From positions 434,001 to 498,000 of the forward strand of contig NZ_JAMZFT010000002.1 in assembly GCF_024158125.1 (NCBI RefSeq): a stretch of 64,000 nt of DNA. The letters run 5' to 3'. Both the position numbers and the translations under genes were made by a program. Shown piece after piece: positions 16,422 through 25,142 of the stretch. Under the pieces are notes generated by a model. That model was given only the letters and a program-made list of their open reading frames with translations, made no database searches and was not told the DNA's origin. How positions within the stretch are numbered: position 1 is the first letter of the stretch; each line of letters opens with the position of its first letter. This DNA comes from Futiania mangrovi. GTDB taxonomy: Bacteria > Pseudomonadota > Alphaproteobacteria > Futianiales > Futianiaceae.

Positions 16422-16946
16422 TCAGTCCGTCTCCGCGTCCTTCAGGCTCATGATGTGCGGCGCATGTCCGTTCTCCGCGACGAACCGGACAAGATCGTCA
16501 GCGGACATGGTGAGGGTCGCCTCGTTGTGGAGGGGGTGCACGTTGACGGTACCTTGCGCCAGCAGATCGGCATCGAGCACCAGATCGACAAGCCCCTCCC
16601 TGTCGTTGACCACCGCAAGCGGCGTCACCGAGCCGGGTTTGACGCCCAGCACCTCTTCCAGCAGCTCCGGCTTGCCGAACGAGAGACGGGCAGAGCCGAT
16701 CAGCCGTTCCAGCGCCTTCATGCGGATCGGCCGGTCCTCCAGCGTCGTGACCAGGTAAATGCGGCCCTTCTTGTCCTTGAGGAAGAGGTTTTTCGTGTGC
16801 GCGCCCGGTATATCGCCGCGCAGGGTCTGGCTGTCCTCTACCGTGAACAGCGGCGGATGCCTGTGGTGGGTGACGGTGATGCCGAGACCGGAAAGGCGCG
16901 CGAGAAGCGCCTGCTCGTCGAGGGGGGCGTCCTGTTGCGTGCTCAT
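16422..16946 (-). CDS. Prolyl-tRNA deacylase-like YbaK/PrdX protein (Ala-tRNA-Pro editing)
   Basis: 174 residues of one YbaK/INS-like domain. Diagnostic pieces are HHRHPPLFTVEDSQ, HTKNLFLKDKKGRIYLVT with the catalytic Lys, VTPLAVVNDREG and VNVHPLHNEATLTM. It hydrolyses misacylated tRNA (ProXp-ala/PrdX type, Ala-tRNA-Pro) in the cytoplasm. The match to the family's 160-175 residue free-standing form is good. About 75 bases from cnoX on the same strand; no terminator seen between. Confidence 0.92.
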   Translation of the reverse strand: MSTQQDAPLDEQALLARLSGLGITVTHHRHPPLFTVEDSQTLRGDIPGAHTKNLFLKDKKGRIYLVTTLEDRPIRMKALERLIGSARLSFGKPELLEEVLGVKPGSVTPLAVVNDREGLVDLVLDADLLAQGTVNVHPLHNEATLTMSADDLVRFVAENGHAPHIMSLKDAETD

Positions 16947-17173
16947 CGTCCCTGCTCCAGCCAGCCGTGCCGCCTGCCGCTTTGCCTTGCGGCGCGCGCG
17001 ACCCTAGTGCGCATCGCCGCGGGAGGAAAGAGCCGAGCCCGCGGTGCCTGTTGCGTCCTGCGCCCGCGCAACGCATTTCCTGCGAGAAGGGGCTTGCATG
17101 TCACCGCGCTTTTCGGCATAACCCCGCCTCGCGCCGGGATACTCCACCGGTGCTGGCCGGACAACGGTCTTGA

Positions 17174-17248
17174 GCGGGCGTAGCTCAGGGGTAGAGCACA
17201 ACCTTGCCAAGGTTGGGGTCGTGAGTTCGAATCTCATCGCCCGCTCCA
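17174..17248 (+). tRNA. tRNA-Gly (GCC)
   Basis: 75 nt with all arms: acceptor GCGGGCG/CGCCCGC, D-arm GCTC-AGGGGTA-GAGC, anticodon stem CAACC/GGTTG with loop TTGCCAA (anticodon GCC), T-arm closing TTCGAAT, discriminator T, and encoded CCA at 17246-17248. Followed by an intrinsic terminator. Confidence 0.97.
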
Positions 17249-17269
17249 TTATTCCCGGATCAGGATCGC

Positions 17270-17293
17270 GGGCCGCGCCGACGCGGCCCTTTT
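17270..17293 (+). terminator. Intrinsic terminator after tRNA-Gly
   Basis: Stem GGGCCGCG/CGCGGCCC (17270-17277 with 17282-17289), CCGA loop, then TTTT at 17290-17293. Confidence 0.8.
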
Positions 17294-17411
17294 CATTTCC
17301 GGCGCGCCGGTTTGCCTTTCCGAAACGTCATTCGTGCCTAGATTCCTGCGAATCATGAGATGCTTGGCCTATCCGCGCGCTGTTGCGGGCGGCCAGTGGG
17401 AGAACAGGCGG

Positions 17412-17978
17412 ATGGTCCTTCCGTCCAAGCGGGTGCACCAGGTTGCGGCGTTGCCCTTCGTATGCTTCGGCGACGAGGTGGAAGTGCTGCTCGTGACGTC
17501 GCGCCGGCGCGGACGCTGGGTGCTTCCCAAGGGCTGGACTGCCGCGCGGCTCGGATCGGCGGCGTCTGCGGCGCGGGAGGCGCGCCAGGAAGCGGGCGTC
17601 GTCGGTTCCGTTGCCGAGACCCCGATCGGAAGCTACGCCTATGAGAAGGTCATGCGTCAGGGCTATGCGGTTCCTGCGCATGTTGGCGTCTATCCGCTGC
17701 AGGTCGAGGAACATCGCCTGAAGTGGCGCGAGCGCAAGGAGCGCAAGCTGCGCTGGGTCCGGCTGTCAGAAGCGGCCCAGATGGTGGACGATCCCGAGCT
17801 GCGGGAACTCCTTTCCTCGCTGGTGCCGGATGCGGCCAGGCGCCTGCGCGCGCACATGGATCTCCGCGCGCCCCGGGCTGTCTCGCGGGCTCCGGGCCGC
17901 GGCGCGGTTGCCTCTCTGCTTGACTTTCTGGGTCTGGACGTGACCCCCTCTGCCGGAACGACAACCGGCAGGAAATAG
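17412..17978 (+). CDS. NUDIX hydrolase (DIPP-like)
   Basis: 188 residues from the chosen start. The NUDIX box is recognisable but slightly altered: PKGWTAARLGSAASAAREARQEAGV (about residues 40-64), with REARQEAGV standing for REUXEEXGU. This fits the diadenosine/diphosphoinositol polyphosphate hydrolase-like group, which is short and basic. The substrate is a nucleoside diphosphate derivative; the exact one is unknown. ATG 17412 is preceded by GGGAG. A frame from 17334 adds 26 residues without an obvious SD. The last 45 residues are low-complexity. Confidence 0.85.
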   Translation: MVLPSKRVHQVAALPFVCFGDEVEVLLVTSRRRGRWVLPKGWTAARLGSAASAAREARQEAGVVGSVAETPIGSYAYEKVMRQGYAVPAHVGVYPLQVEEHRLKWRERKERKLRWVRLSEAAQMVDDPELRELLSSLVPDAARRLRAHMDLRAPRAVSRAPGRGAVASLLDFLGLDVTPSAGTTTGRK

Positions 17979-17990
17979 GCGGGGCCTTCC

Positions 17991-19523
17991 TTGAGCACGA
18001 CGCATGGCGAAACGCGGCGCGACAGGGCCCGCGATCCCGGTGACGCATTGAAGAAGCCGTCGCTGGACAAGGATCTCGAGAAACTCGTCCACGTCGAGGC
18101 GGCGACCCGGACACTGGCGGGAAGCTTCGCGGCGCCTGCTCTGGCGCTTCTGTTCCTTGGCTGTTCGGGCGTGCTCGCCGGCGTCTATTCGGGCGTCAGC
18201 ACCGATGCCGCGCTCGTCATCTTCGCCGCGATCCTCGGCGGCTACATGGCGCTGAACATCGGCGCCAACGATGTTGCCAACAATGTCGGACCCGCCGTCG
18301 GCGCCCGTGCGCTGACCATGACCGGTGCCCTTCTGATCGCGGCGGTCTTCGAGAGCGCGGGCGCGCTCCTTGCTGGCGGCGATGTCGTCTCGACCATCTC
18401 CAAGGGGATCATCGACCCGGCGCGGGTTGCGGACAGCCAGACATTCATCTGGGCCATGATGGCGGCCCTTGTCTCCTCCGCGCTGTGGGTCAATCTGGCA
18501 ACCTGGGTCGGGGCGCCCGTGTCGACGACGCACGCGGTCGTCGGCGGTGTCGCGGGGGCCGGGATCGCGGCGGCCGGCTGGAGCCTCGTCAACTGGCCCA
18601 CCATGGGCGCGATCGCTGCCAGCTGGGTGATCTCGCCCGTACTGGGCGGCGTGATCGCCGCGCTCTTCCTCGCCTTCATCAAGGTCAACCTGATCTACCG
18701 GGAGGACAAGATCGCCGCTGCGCGCAAGTGGATCCCGCTGCTGGTGGCGATCATGGCGGGGGCGTTCGCCTGGTACTTGTCGATCAAGGGCTTCCAGAAG
18801 ATCTGGCGGCCGGACACGACGACGATCACGCTTGTCACGATCGGTACCTTCGCGGGTGTCTGGGCGCTCATGCGGCCACTGATCCGGCGGCAGTCGCGGG
18901 GCATGGAGAACCGCAACCAGTCACTGCGCCGGCTGTTCCGGATTCCGCTGATCTTCTCTGCCGCGCTCCTGTCCTTCGCGCACGGGGCGAACGATGTCGC
19001 GAACGCGGTCGCACCGCTGGCTGCCATCCTGCACAGCGTGCAGTTCGGCGACGTGGCGGCCAAGGTGGCGATCCCCATGTGGGTGATGCTGATCGGCGCC
19101 TTCGGCATCAGCCTTGGCCTCTTTCTCTATGGGCCCAAGCTGATCCGGATGGTCGGCGCGCAGATCACCAAGATGAACCCGATGCGCGCGTATTGCGTGG
19201 CCTTGTCGGCGGCGGTCACCGTGATCGTCGCGTCATGGCTCGGCCTGCCGGTCAGCTCGACGCACATTGCGGTCGGCGCGGTGTTCGGCGTGGGTTTCTT
19301 CCGAGAGTACTACACGCGGCGCAGCAAGCGCCGGCGTGAACTGGTGCGCCGCAACTCCGACCCGCTGCCGGACATTCCGGAGGACGAGATGATGAGCCGC
19401 AAGCTCGTGCGCCGGGCCCATTTCCTGACGGTGGTGGCGGCATGGGTGGTGACGGTCCCGGCTTCGGCACTGCTTGCCGCCGTGGTGTTCTGGGGCCTCA
19501 CGACCTTCGTTCCCGCGTTCTGA
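17991..19523 (+). CDS. Inorganic phosphate transporter, PiT/PHO4 family
   Basis: 510 residues, about ten hydrophobic helices. The inverted PHO4 duplication is plain: GANDVANNVGP at residue 91 and GANDVANAVAP at residue 332, each with a partner PVSTTHA / PVSSTHI stretch. It imports phosphate (as a metal-phosphate with H+ or Na+) across the inner membrane. It starts at TTG 17991, twelve bases after the NUDIX stop. A 50-residue charged N-terminal extension and the PxxIPEDEMMSRK loop near residue 460 resemble alphaproteobacterial PitA-like proteins. No PhoU/Pap gene is adjacent. Confidence 0.93.
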   Translation: MSTTHGETRRDRARDPGDALKKPSLDKDLEKLVHVEAATRTLAGSFAAPALALLFLGCSGVLAGVYSGVSTDAALVIFAAILGGYMALNIGANDVANNVGPAVGARALTMTGALLIAAVFESAGALLAGGDVVSTISKGIIDPARVADSQTFIWAMMAALVSSALWVNLATWVGAPVSTTHAVVGGVAGAGIAAAGWSLVNWPTMGAIAASWVISPVLGGVIAALFLAFIKVNLIYREDKIAAARKWIPLLVAIMAGAFAWYLSIKGFQKIWRPDTTTITLVTIGTFAGVWALMRPLIRRQSRGMENRNQSLRRLFRIPLIFSAALLSFAHGANDVANAVAPLAAILHSVQFGDVAAKVAIPMWVMLIGAFGISLGLFLYGPKLIRMVGAQITKMNPMRAYCVALSAAVTVIVASWLGLPVSSTHIAVGAVFGVGFFREYYTRRSKRRRELVRRNSDPLPDIPEDEMMSRKLVRRAHFLTVVAAWVVTVPASALLAAVVFWGLTTFVPAF

Positions 19524-19597
19524 GAGGCTTGCCCACCCGCAATGCCGCGTGCTTCCCTCGACGTCCGGTTCCGTGACAGGGGAGGCAGCGCGCCGCC

Positions 19598-20581
19598 ATG
19601 ATCCGCACCCGCCTGACCGAGCGCTTCGGTCTCGACCACCCGATCGTGTCTGCGCCCATGGCGCTCGTCTCCGGCGGCCGCCTGGCGGCAGCCGTCAGCA
19701 ACGCCGGCGGCCTCGGCCTGATCGGCGGCGGCTATGCCGGGATGCTGGGCGGCGAGCCCGATCTCGGTGCCGAATTCGCAGCCGCGGGCAATGCCCGCGT
19801 CGGGGTCGGGTTCATCGTGTGGGCGCTCGATCGCGCGCCGTCGCTGCTCGACGAGGCGCTGATGCACCGGCCCCGCTGCCTGTTCCTTTCCTTCGGGGAC
19901 GCCCGGCCTTTTGCCCGCAAGGCCGAAGACGCCGGCGTTCCGGTGATCTGCCAGGTGCAGACGCTGGCGCAGGCGGAGGAGGCGCTCGATCTCGGCGCCG
20001 CGGCGGTCGTCGCCCAGGGGACGGAAGCGGGCGGACATGGCGGGCAGCGCGCGACCCTTCCCTTCGTGCCCGAGGTGGCGGACCTCGTGGCACGGCGCGC
20101 GCCCGGGACGCTGGTCCTCGCCGCGGGCGGCATCGGCGACGGGCGGGGGCTGGCGGCGGCGCTGATGCTCGGTGCGGACGGGGCGGTCGTCGGCTCCCGC
20201 TTCTGGGCAAGCCGGGAAGCCCTGACGCCCGACGCGATGGTGGCGCGGGCGCAGGGGGCGTCGGGCGACGACACGGTGCGGACGACCGCCGTGGACGCGC
20301 TGCGCGGGGTCGACTGGCCGGCGCAATATTCCTATCGCATGCTGAAGAACCGCCTGACCGAGGAGTGGGCAGGACGCGAGTCGGAGGCCCGTGCGGCTTT
20401 CGGAAGTCTTCGGGCCGCCTATGACAAGGCGCGGGCCGAAGGCGATCTCGACACCGTCGCAGTGGTGGTGGGCGAAGTTGCGGGCCTGATCGCCGACCGT
20501 CCACCCGCTGCCGCGGTCTTGGCGCGCATGGTCGAGGAGGCGGAAGCGGCCATGCAGGACGGCGCGGCGCGGATCGTCTGA
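19598..20581 (+). CDS. Nitronate monooxygenase-like FMN oxidoreductase (2-nitropropane dioxygenase family)
   Basis: 327 residues with a TIM-barrel fold. Markers: PIVSAPMALVSGGRLAAAVSNAGGLG, VVAQGTEAGGHGG, LAAGGIGDGRGLAAALMLGADGAVVGSRFWAS, the last being the FMN phosphate site. Family members oxidise alkyl nitronates or act as enoyl-ACP-type reductases; specificity is not settled by sequence. About 75 bases after the phosphate transporter on the same strand, probably separate. Confidence 0.9.
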   Translation: MIRTRLTERFGLDHPIVSAPMALVSGGRLAAAVSNAGGLGLIGGGYAGMLGGEPDLGAEFAAAGNARVGVGFIVWALDRAPSLLDEALMHRPRCLFLSFGDARPFARKAEDAGVPVICQVQTLAQAEEALDLGAAAVVAQGTEAGGHGGQRATLPFVPEVADLVARRAPGTLVLAAGGIGDGRGLAAALMLGADGAVVGSRFWASREALTPDAMVARAQGASGDDTVRTTAVDALRGVDWPAQYSYRMLKNRLTEEWAGRESEARAAFGSLRAAYDKARAEGDLDTVAVVVGEVAGLIADRPPAAAVLARMVEEAEAAMQDGAARIV

Positions 20582-20621
20582 CACTGCCTCCGTCCGGGGA
20601 CCGGCGCCTTCGGCCTCCGGC

Positions 20622-21371
20622 TCAGCCGAAAAGGCCCGTAACGCCGCTCCACAGCAGGCGTGCGGCCAGCGCCGTGAGCAGCAGGTTGAGGACCAGGTGG
20701 AAGCGCGCGTCGGCCGTCCGCGTCAGGACCGCGCGGCCTGCGAGCGTTCCCAGGAAGCCCGCGGCAACCATTCCCGCCATCAGCGGGACCCATGGCCCGA
20801 AGGCGAAGCCCAGCACGCCGAACGCTGCGACCTTGACCCCGTGCTGCAGGACCATGCAGGCGGAAAACGTGCCCACATGCGTCATCCGGTCGAGCCGCAG
20901 CGTCTTGACGACGCCCGCCACGAACGGTCCCGTCGCGCCGAAGAACATGGTGAGGAAGCTGGAGATGGCGCCGCCCGCAAGCAGGCCCGCCCGGCCCAGG
21001 TCGGGCGACGGCCCCCAGGCGGAATAGAGCACGAAGGCGGCAAGCCCGATCTGCACGAGTGCGGGCGGGAGGTCGACCGCGACGAGCCCTCCCCCCGCTG
21101 CCCCGGCGACGCTTCCCGCGCCGAATGCGCCCAGAACATCCCAGCGGACGTGGCGCAGCATCAGGAAGAAGCGGCCGACGTTCGAACCGAACTGGACGAC
21201 GCCATGAACCGGGATCAGGGCCGCCGGGGGCATCAGCACGGCCATGACCGCGATGAGGACCACCCCTCCGCCGATGCCGAAGGCCGCCGTGATGAAGGAC
21301 GTCACCGCCGCGAGGCCGACGAGGGCGTAGGCGGCGATCGTACCAAGCTCCGGCGGGACGAGTTCTGGCAT
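20622..21371 (-). CDS. TauE/SafE-family sulfite/organosulfonate exporter-like membrane protein
   Basis: 249 residues, seven to eight hydrophobic helices. Two homologous halves each carry the family's glycine-rich signature (ITAAFGIGGGVVLIAVM near residue 25; ISSFLTMFFGATGPFVAGVVKTL near residue 135). The family moves sulfite, sulfoacetate or similar anions. Start 21371 is chosen because the first helix follows directly; an in-frame extension to 21560 is not protein-like. Convergent with the upstream plus-strand gene. Confidence 0.87.
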   Translation of the reverse strand: MPELVPPELGTIAAYALVGLAAVTSFITAAFGIGGGVVLIAVMAVLMPPAALIPVHGVVQFGSNVGRFFLMLRHVRWDVLGAFGAGSVAGAAGGGLVAVDLPPALVQIGLAAFVLYSAWGPSPDLGRAGLLAGGAISSFLTMFFGATGPFVAGVVKTLRLDRMTHVGTFSACMVLQHGVKVAAFGVLGFAFGPWVPLMAGMVAAGFLGTLAGRAVLTRTADARFHLVLNLLLTALAARLLWSGVTGLFG

Positions 21372-21574
21372 CGCTGGGAACCTTCGCGGCTGTCGGGACC
21401 GGTGCGCCAGACTATCTCCTCCCGCCGGACGGGCGTCCATCGGCGGTCGCGGCCGTTCGGGTATTGCTGTCATGCGCGGTTGGGCTGGCCCCGGACGACA
21501 CACCCCGGCATTGTGGGAGCCGGCAGCGTCACGCGGGCCAACTGCGGAGACAAGAGGCAAGGGATGCGGAACAC

Positions 21575-22642
21575 ATGAGCGAAGGCAGGAAGGCCGTTGT
21601 CGTCGGCGCGCTGGGGGTCATCGGGCGCTATATCGTGGAGCGGCTCGAAGCCGAGGGCGGGTGGGACATCGTCGGACTGTCGCGCCGTCCGGCACCCGAC
21701 CGTCCGGGCGTGCGTCACGTGTCGGTGGACCTGCTGAACGAGGACGACGTCGCCGCAAAGATGAGCGCCTGCGAAGGCGCGACGCACATCTTCTACGCCG
21801 CTTTCCAGGGCGTTGAGGGGCATGCCTCGGGCTATGCGACCAATGTCGCGCCCAACCTCGGCATGCTGGTCAACGCCGTCAGCGCAATCGAGCCTCTGTC
21901 GCCAGCGCTGAAGCGCGTCGTGCTGGTGACGGGCACCAAGACCTATGGCGTGCACCTCGGCCCCTACAAGACGCCGGCGCGCGAGGACGATCCGCGCCAC
22001 ATGCCGCCCAACTATTATTTCGACCAGGTCGACTGGCTGACCGACCGGCAGAGGGGCAAGGCATGGGACTGGGTCGAGCTTCGGCCCCAGACGCTCTGCG
22101 GCTTCGCGCCCGGCACGCCGATGAGCGTGGTGCCCGTGATCGGGGTCTACGCCGCCTTCTGCCGCGAGCTGGGCCTGCCGTTCCGCTTCCCCGGAAAGGC
22201 CGGCGCCTACACCACGATCTACCAGGCGACGGACTCGGCCCATTTCGCCGACGCCTGCCTGTGGGCGGCGACCGAGCCGCGCTGTTCCAACCAGGCGTAC
22301 AACATCACCAATGGCGACTATTTCCGCTGGTGCCACCTGTGGCCGAAGTTCGCCGACTTCTTCGGCCTCGACCATGCGCCGCCGCAGACCATCTCGCTGA
22401 CCCAGATGATGGCGGACAAGGGGCCGCTCTGGGACCGCATCGTTGCGAAGCACGGGCTTCGGCCCTACCGCCTCGATGAGATCGCGGCCTGGCCTTTCGC
22501 GGACTATGTGTTCGGCAGCGACTGGGACGTCATGTCGAACGTCACGAAGTCGCGCCAGCATGGCTTTCATGCAGTCGTCGACAGCGAGGAGATGTTCCTG
22601 CGGCTGTTCGGCAAGTTCCGGGAAGAGAAGATCATCCCCTGA
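21575..22642 (+). CDS. PRISE-type SDR reductase (progesterone 5-beta-reductase/iridoid synthase-like)
   Basis: 355 residues, atypical extended SDR. The NADP-binding turn is VVVGALGVIGRYI (residues 8-20). The PRISE signature in place of YxxxK is PPNYYFDQVDWL near residue 147, holding the catalytic Tyr. WVELRPQTLCGF and YNITNGDYFRW match the family. PRISE enzymes reduce activated C=C bonds of small enones or terpenoids; bacterial substrates are unknown. ATG 21575 has a GAGGCAAGGGA SD region upstream. Divergent from the TauE-like gene. Commonly annotated only as an NAD-dependent epimerase. Confidence 0.88.
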   Translation: MSEGRKAVVVGALGVIGRYIVERLEAEGGWDIVGLSRRPAPDRPGVRHVSVDLLNEDDVAAKMSACEGATHIFYAAFQGVEGHASGYATNVAPNLGMLVNAVSAIEPLSPALKRVVLVTGTKTYGVHLGPYKTPAREDDPRHMPPNYYFDQVDWLTDRQRGKAWDWVELRPQTLCGFAPGTPMSVVPVIGVYAAFCRELGLPFRFPGKAGAYTTIYQATDSAHFADACLWAATEPRCSNQAYNITNGDYFRWCHLWPKFADFFGLDHAPPQTISLTQMMADKGPLWDRIVAKHGLRPYRLDEIAAWPFADYVFGSDWDVMSNVTKSRQHGFHAVVDSEEMFLRLFGKFREEKIIP

Positions 22643-22755
22643 GCGTGGCCGCAGGTGCGGCACTTGAACGGGGCGGCGGGAACCCCATGCTAAGGGCACT
22701 GCGTTGGCACGGGGCGCGCAGGCCGCCGTGCAGCGGGAAAGGAGAGAGCACAGGC

Positions 22756-24351
22756 GTGGACAGGACGGCACATGACGAACCCCTGACGGACACGGGCGAC
22801 CTCGCGCGGGAAGCGCAGCGCGCGAACCTCGACCTTCGCAATGCGACCGAGGCCGACATCGCGGGCATCGTCGCGCTCGCCCGGCGCGTCTATCCGAAGG
22901 AGCCTCCCTACTCGCGCGCCCAGATCCGCGGACAGATCAACGCCTTTCCGGAAGGCCAGTTCGTCGTCACCTACGACGGGGAGGTGGTGGGCTATGCCGC
23001 GACCTTCCTCGTGGCGGAGAAGCTCGCGCTCTCCGACCATACGTGGGACGCGATCACCGGTGGCGGTTTCGCGGCCCGCCACGATCCGGAGGGCGACTGG
23101 CTCTACGGGATGGAGGTCTGCGTCGACAGCAGCCGGCGCCGCCTGCGCATCGGCCAGCGCCTCTACGATGCGCGCAAGCGGCTGGCGCGTGACCTCGACC
23201 TGAAGGGCATCGTCTTCGGCGGCAGGCTGCCGTCCTATGCACGGCGGCGGAAGGCCTATCCCGATCCGCAAGCCTATCTCGACGCCGTCGTGGCGAAGGA
23301 GATCCGCGATCCCGTCGCGTCCTTCCATGTCCGTTCGGGGTTCGAGGCGCTGCGCGTGCTGCGCAACTACAACCCGGCCGACATCGACTCCGGCGGCCAC
23401 GCGAGCCTCATGGTCTGGCGCAACCCCTACTACGATCCGGAGCTGCAGCGCCAGTTCCGTCACCGGCGCGAACCGGGTGTGGCGCGCATCACGACGGTGC
23501 AGTTCCAGGCGCGCGCAGTTGCCACGCCTGACGAGTTCTACCGGAACGTCGAATATTTCGTGGACGTCGCCTCCGACTACGATTCCGACTTCGTGGTGTT
23601 CCCGGAGCTGTTCACGCTGCAGCTTCTCGCCTGCGAGCCGGAGCGGCTGACGCCAGAGCAGGCGATCGAGCGGCTGACCGACTACACCGGGAGCTTCGTG
23701 GAGCGGCTTAACAAGCTCGCCATTTCCTACAACATCAACATCATCGGCGGCTCGCACCCGACGCGCACCGATGACGGCGAGATCCAGAACGTGGCGTACG
23801 TGTTCCTGCGCGACGGATCCGTGCATGCGCAGGAAAAGTTGCACCCGACGCCGGACGAACGGTACTGGTGGAACATCCAGGGCGGCGACCGCATCGACGC
23901 GATCCAGACCGACTGCGGCCCGATCGGCGTGCTGATCTGCTACGACAGCGAGTTCCCGGAGCTTGCCCGCCGCCTCGTCGACCAGGGCGCGCGGATACTG
24001 TTCGTGCCGTTCTGCACCGATACGCGGCAGGGCTATCTGCGCGTGCGTTACTGCTGCCAGGCCCGCGCGGTAGAGAACCAGTGCTATGTCGTGACCTCCG
24101 GCAATGTGGGAAACCTGCCGCACGTCGAGAACATGGACATCCAGTACGCCCAGTCGGGTATCTTCACGCCCTGCGACTTTCCCTTCGCGCGCGACGGCAT
24201 CGCGGCGGAGACGAGCGAGAACGTGGAGATGGTCTCGGTCGCCGACGTCGATCTCGCCAAGCTCTCCTGGGCGCGCACCCACGGCACGGTCCGCAACCTG
24301 GGCGACCGCCGCTTCGACCTCTACCGGACCGTCTGGAAGGAAAAGGAATGA
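22756..24351 (+). CDS. Bifunctional GNAT acetyltransferase / carbon-nitrogen hydrolase
   Basis: 531 residues. Residues 30-230 are a GNAT domain (NATEADIAGIVALARRVYP; LYGMEVCVDSSRRRLRIGQRLYDARKRL as the acetyl-CoA pyrophosphate loop). Residues 240-530 are a nitrilase-superfamily amidase with the full triad: Glu284 (FPELF), Lys361 (EKLHPTPDE) and Cys395 (LICYDSEFPE). The fused pair is a known family with an undefined substrate, probably an N-acylated or amide-bearing small molecule. GTG 22756 is preferred because AGGAG lies about 11 bases upstream; earlier ATGs extend into non-conserved sequence. The stop overlaps the following gene (ATGA). Confidence 0.9.
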   Translation: MDRTAHDEPLTDTGDLAREAQRANLDLRNATEADIAGIVALARRVYPKEPPYSRAQIRGQINAFPEGQFVVTYDGEVVGYAATFLVAEKLALSDHTWDAITGGGFAARHDPEGDWLYGMEVCVDSSRRRLRIGQRLYDARKRLARDLDLKGIVFGGRLPSYARRRKAYPDPQAYLDAVVAKEIRDPVASFHVRSGFEALRVLRNYNPADIDSGGHASLMVWRNPYYDPELQRQFRHRREPGVARITTVQFQARAVATPDEFYRNVEYFVDVASDYDSDFVVFPELFTLQLLACEPERLTPEQAIERLTDYTGSFVERLNKLAISYNINIIGGSHPTRTDDGEIQNVAYVFLRDGSVHAQEKLHPTPDERYWWNIQGGDRIDAIQTDCGPIGVLICYDSEFPELARRLVDQGARILFVPFCTDTRQGYLRVRYCCQARAVENQCYVVTSGNVGNLPHVENMDIQYAQSGIFTPCDFPFARDGIAAETSENVEMVSVADVDLAKLSWARTHGTVRNLGDRRFDLYRTVWKEKE

Positions 24352-25052
24352 CCGGCCCTACCGAAATCCACACCGACGAGACGGTCCCGCCGGGGGCTGC
24401 CAGCCTCGCGGCTACCCGCTTCATCGACGCAGACAACCCGAAGGTCCGGGCCTTCGCGGCAGAGCACGCGGGCGAAGGGACCGACCTCGAACGTGCGATC
24501 CGGCTCTACTATGCCGTGCGCGACGGGATCCGCTACGACCCCTACCGCATCACGCTGACGGCGGAGGGCTTGCGCGGGTCGTCGTGCCTGGAGAAAGGGT
24601 ACGGCTTCTGCATCACGAAGGCGGCGTTCCTTGCCGCCGTCGCACGTGCGGCCGGGATCCCCGCGCGTCTCGGCTTCGCCGACGTGCGCAACCACCTGGC
24701 GACGCCGCGGCTGCTCGAGCTGATGAAGACCGAGACCTTCTACTACCATGGCTATGTCAGCCTCTGGCTCGAGGGCCGCTGGGTGAAGGCGACGCCTGCC
24801 TTCAACATCGAACTGTGCGAGCGCTTCGGCGTCGTGCCGCTGGAATTCGACGGGCGCGAGGATTCCATCATGCACCCGTTCGATACGGCCGGGCGGCGGC
24901 ACATGGAATACCTGAAGGAGCACGGCCTCTTCGAGGATCTGCCCTACGAGGCCATCGTCGAGACGTTCCGCACGCACTACCCGATGCTGGTGGCGGGCCA
25001 GGCGCCTCAGGGCGACTTCCATGCCGAGGCGACCGCCGCCCGCCAGGGCTGA
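24348..25052 (+). CDS. Transglutaminase-like cysteine protease family protein
   Basis: 234 residues, transglutaminase-like core. Catalytic Cys88 (YGFCITKAAFLAAVARAAGIPARLGF) and His134 (YYHGYVSLWLEGRWVKATP) are in place; the third residue position has Asn153 (AFN) where Asp is usual. No signal peptide, so cytoplasmic. The start ATG overlaps the stop of the GNAT/nitrilase gene and has an AAAAGGA SD, so the two are made together. This suggests consecutive steps on one amide or peptide-like substrate (inference). Confidence 0.88.
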   Translation: MTGPTEIHTDETVPPGAASLAATRFIDADNPKVRAFAAEHAGEGTDLERAIRLYYAVRDGIRYDPYRITLTAEGLRGSSCLEKGYGFCITKAAFLAAVARAAGIPARLGFADVRNHLATPRLLELMKTETFYYHGYVSLWLEGRWVKATPAFNIELCERFGVVPLEFDGREDSIMHPFDTAGRRHMEYLKEHGLFEDLPYEAIVETFRTHYPMLVAGQAPQGDFHAEATAARQG

Positions 25053-25078
25053 TGCGCTGGCGTTGCGCGCAAACGATA

Positions 25079-25107
25079 GGGCGCCGGACCTGTACGGCCC
25101 GGCGCCC
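25079..25107 (+). terminator. GC-rich hairpin between convergent genes
   Basis: Arms GGGCGCCGG (25079-25087) and CCGGCGCCC (25099-25107) with an 11-base loop; no T-run follows. Possibly a weak bidirectional terminator. Confidence 0.4.
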
Positions 25108-25122
25108 TCGTCATCCAGGTGG

Positions 25123-25142
25123 GTAGGGCCAGGCAGCCCTAC
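25123..25142 (-). repeat. GTAGGGC/GCCCTAC hairpin containing the BCCT stop codon
   Basis: Inverted repeat GTAGGGC (25123-25129) and GCCCTAC (25136-25142) with a 6-base loop. The TAG stop of the minus-strand BCCT gene lies in one arm. The same arrangement occurs at 32665-32685. Confidence 0.5.
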
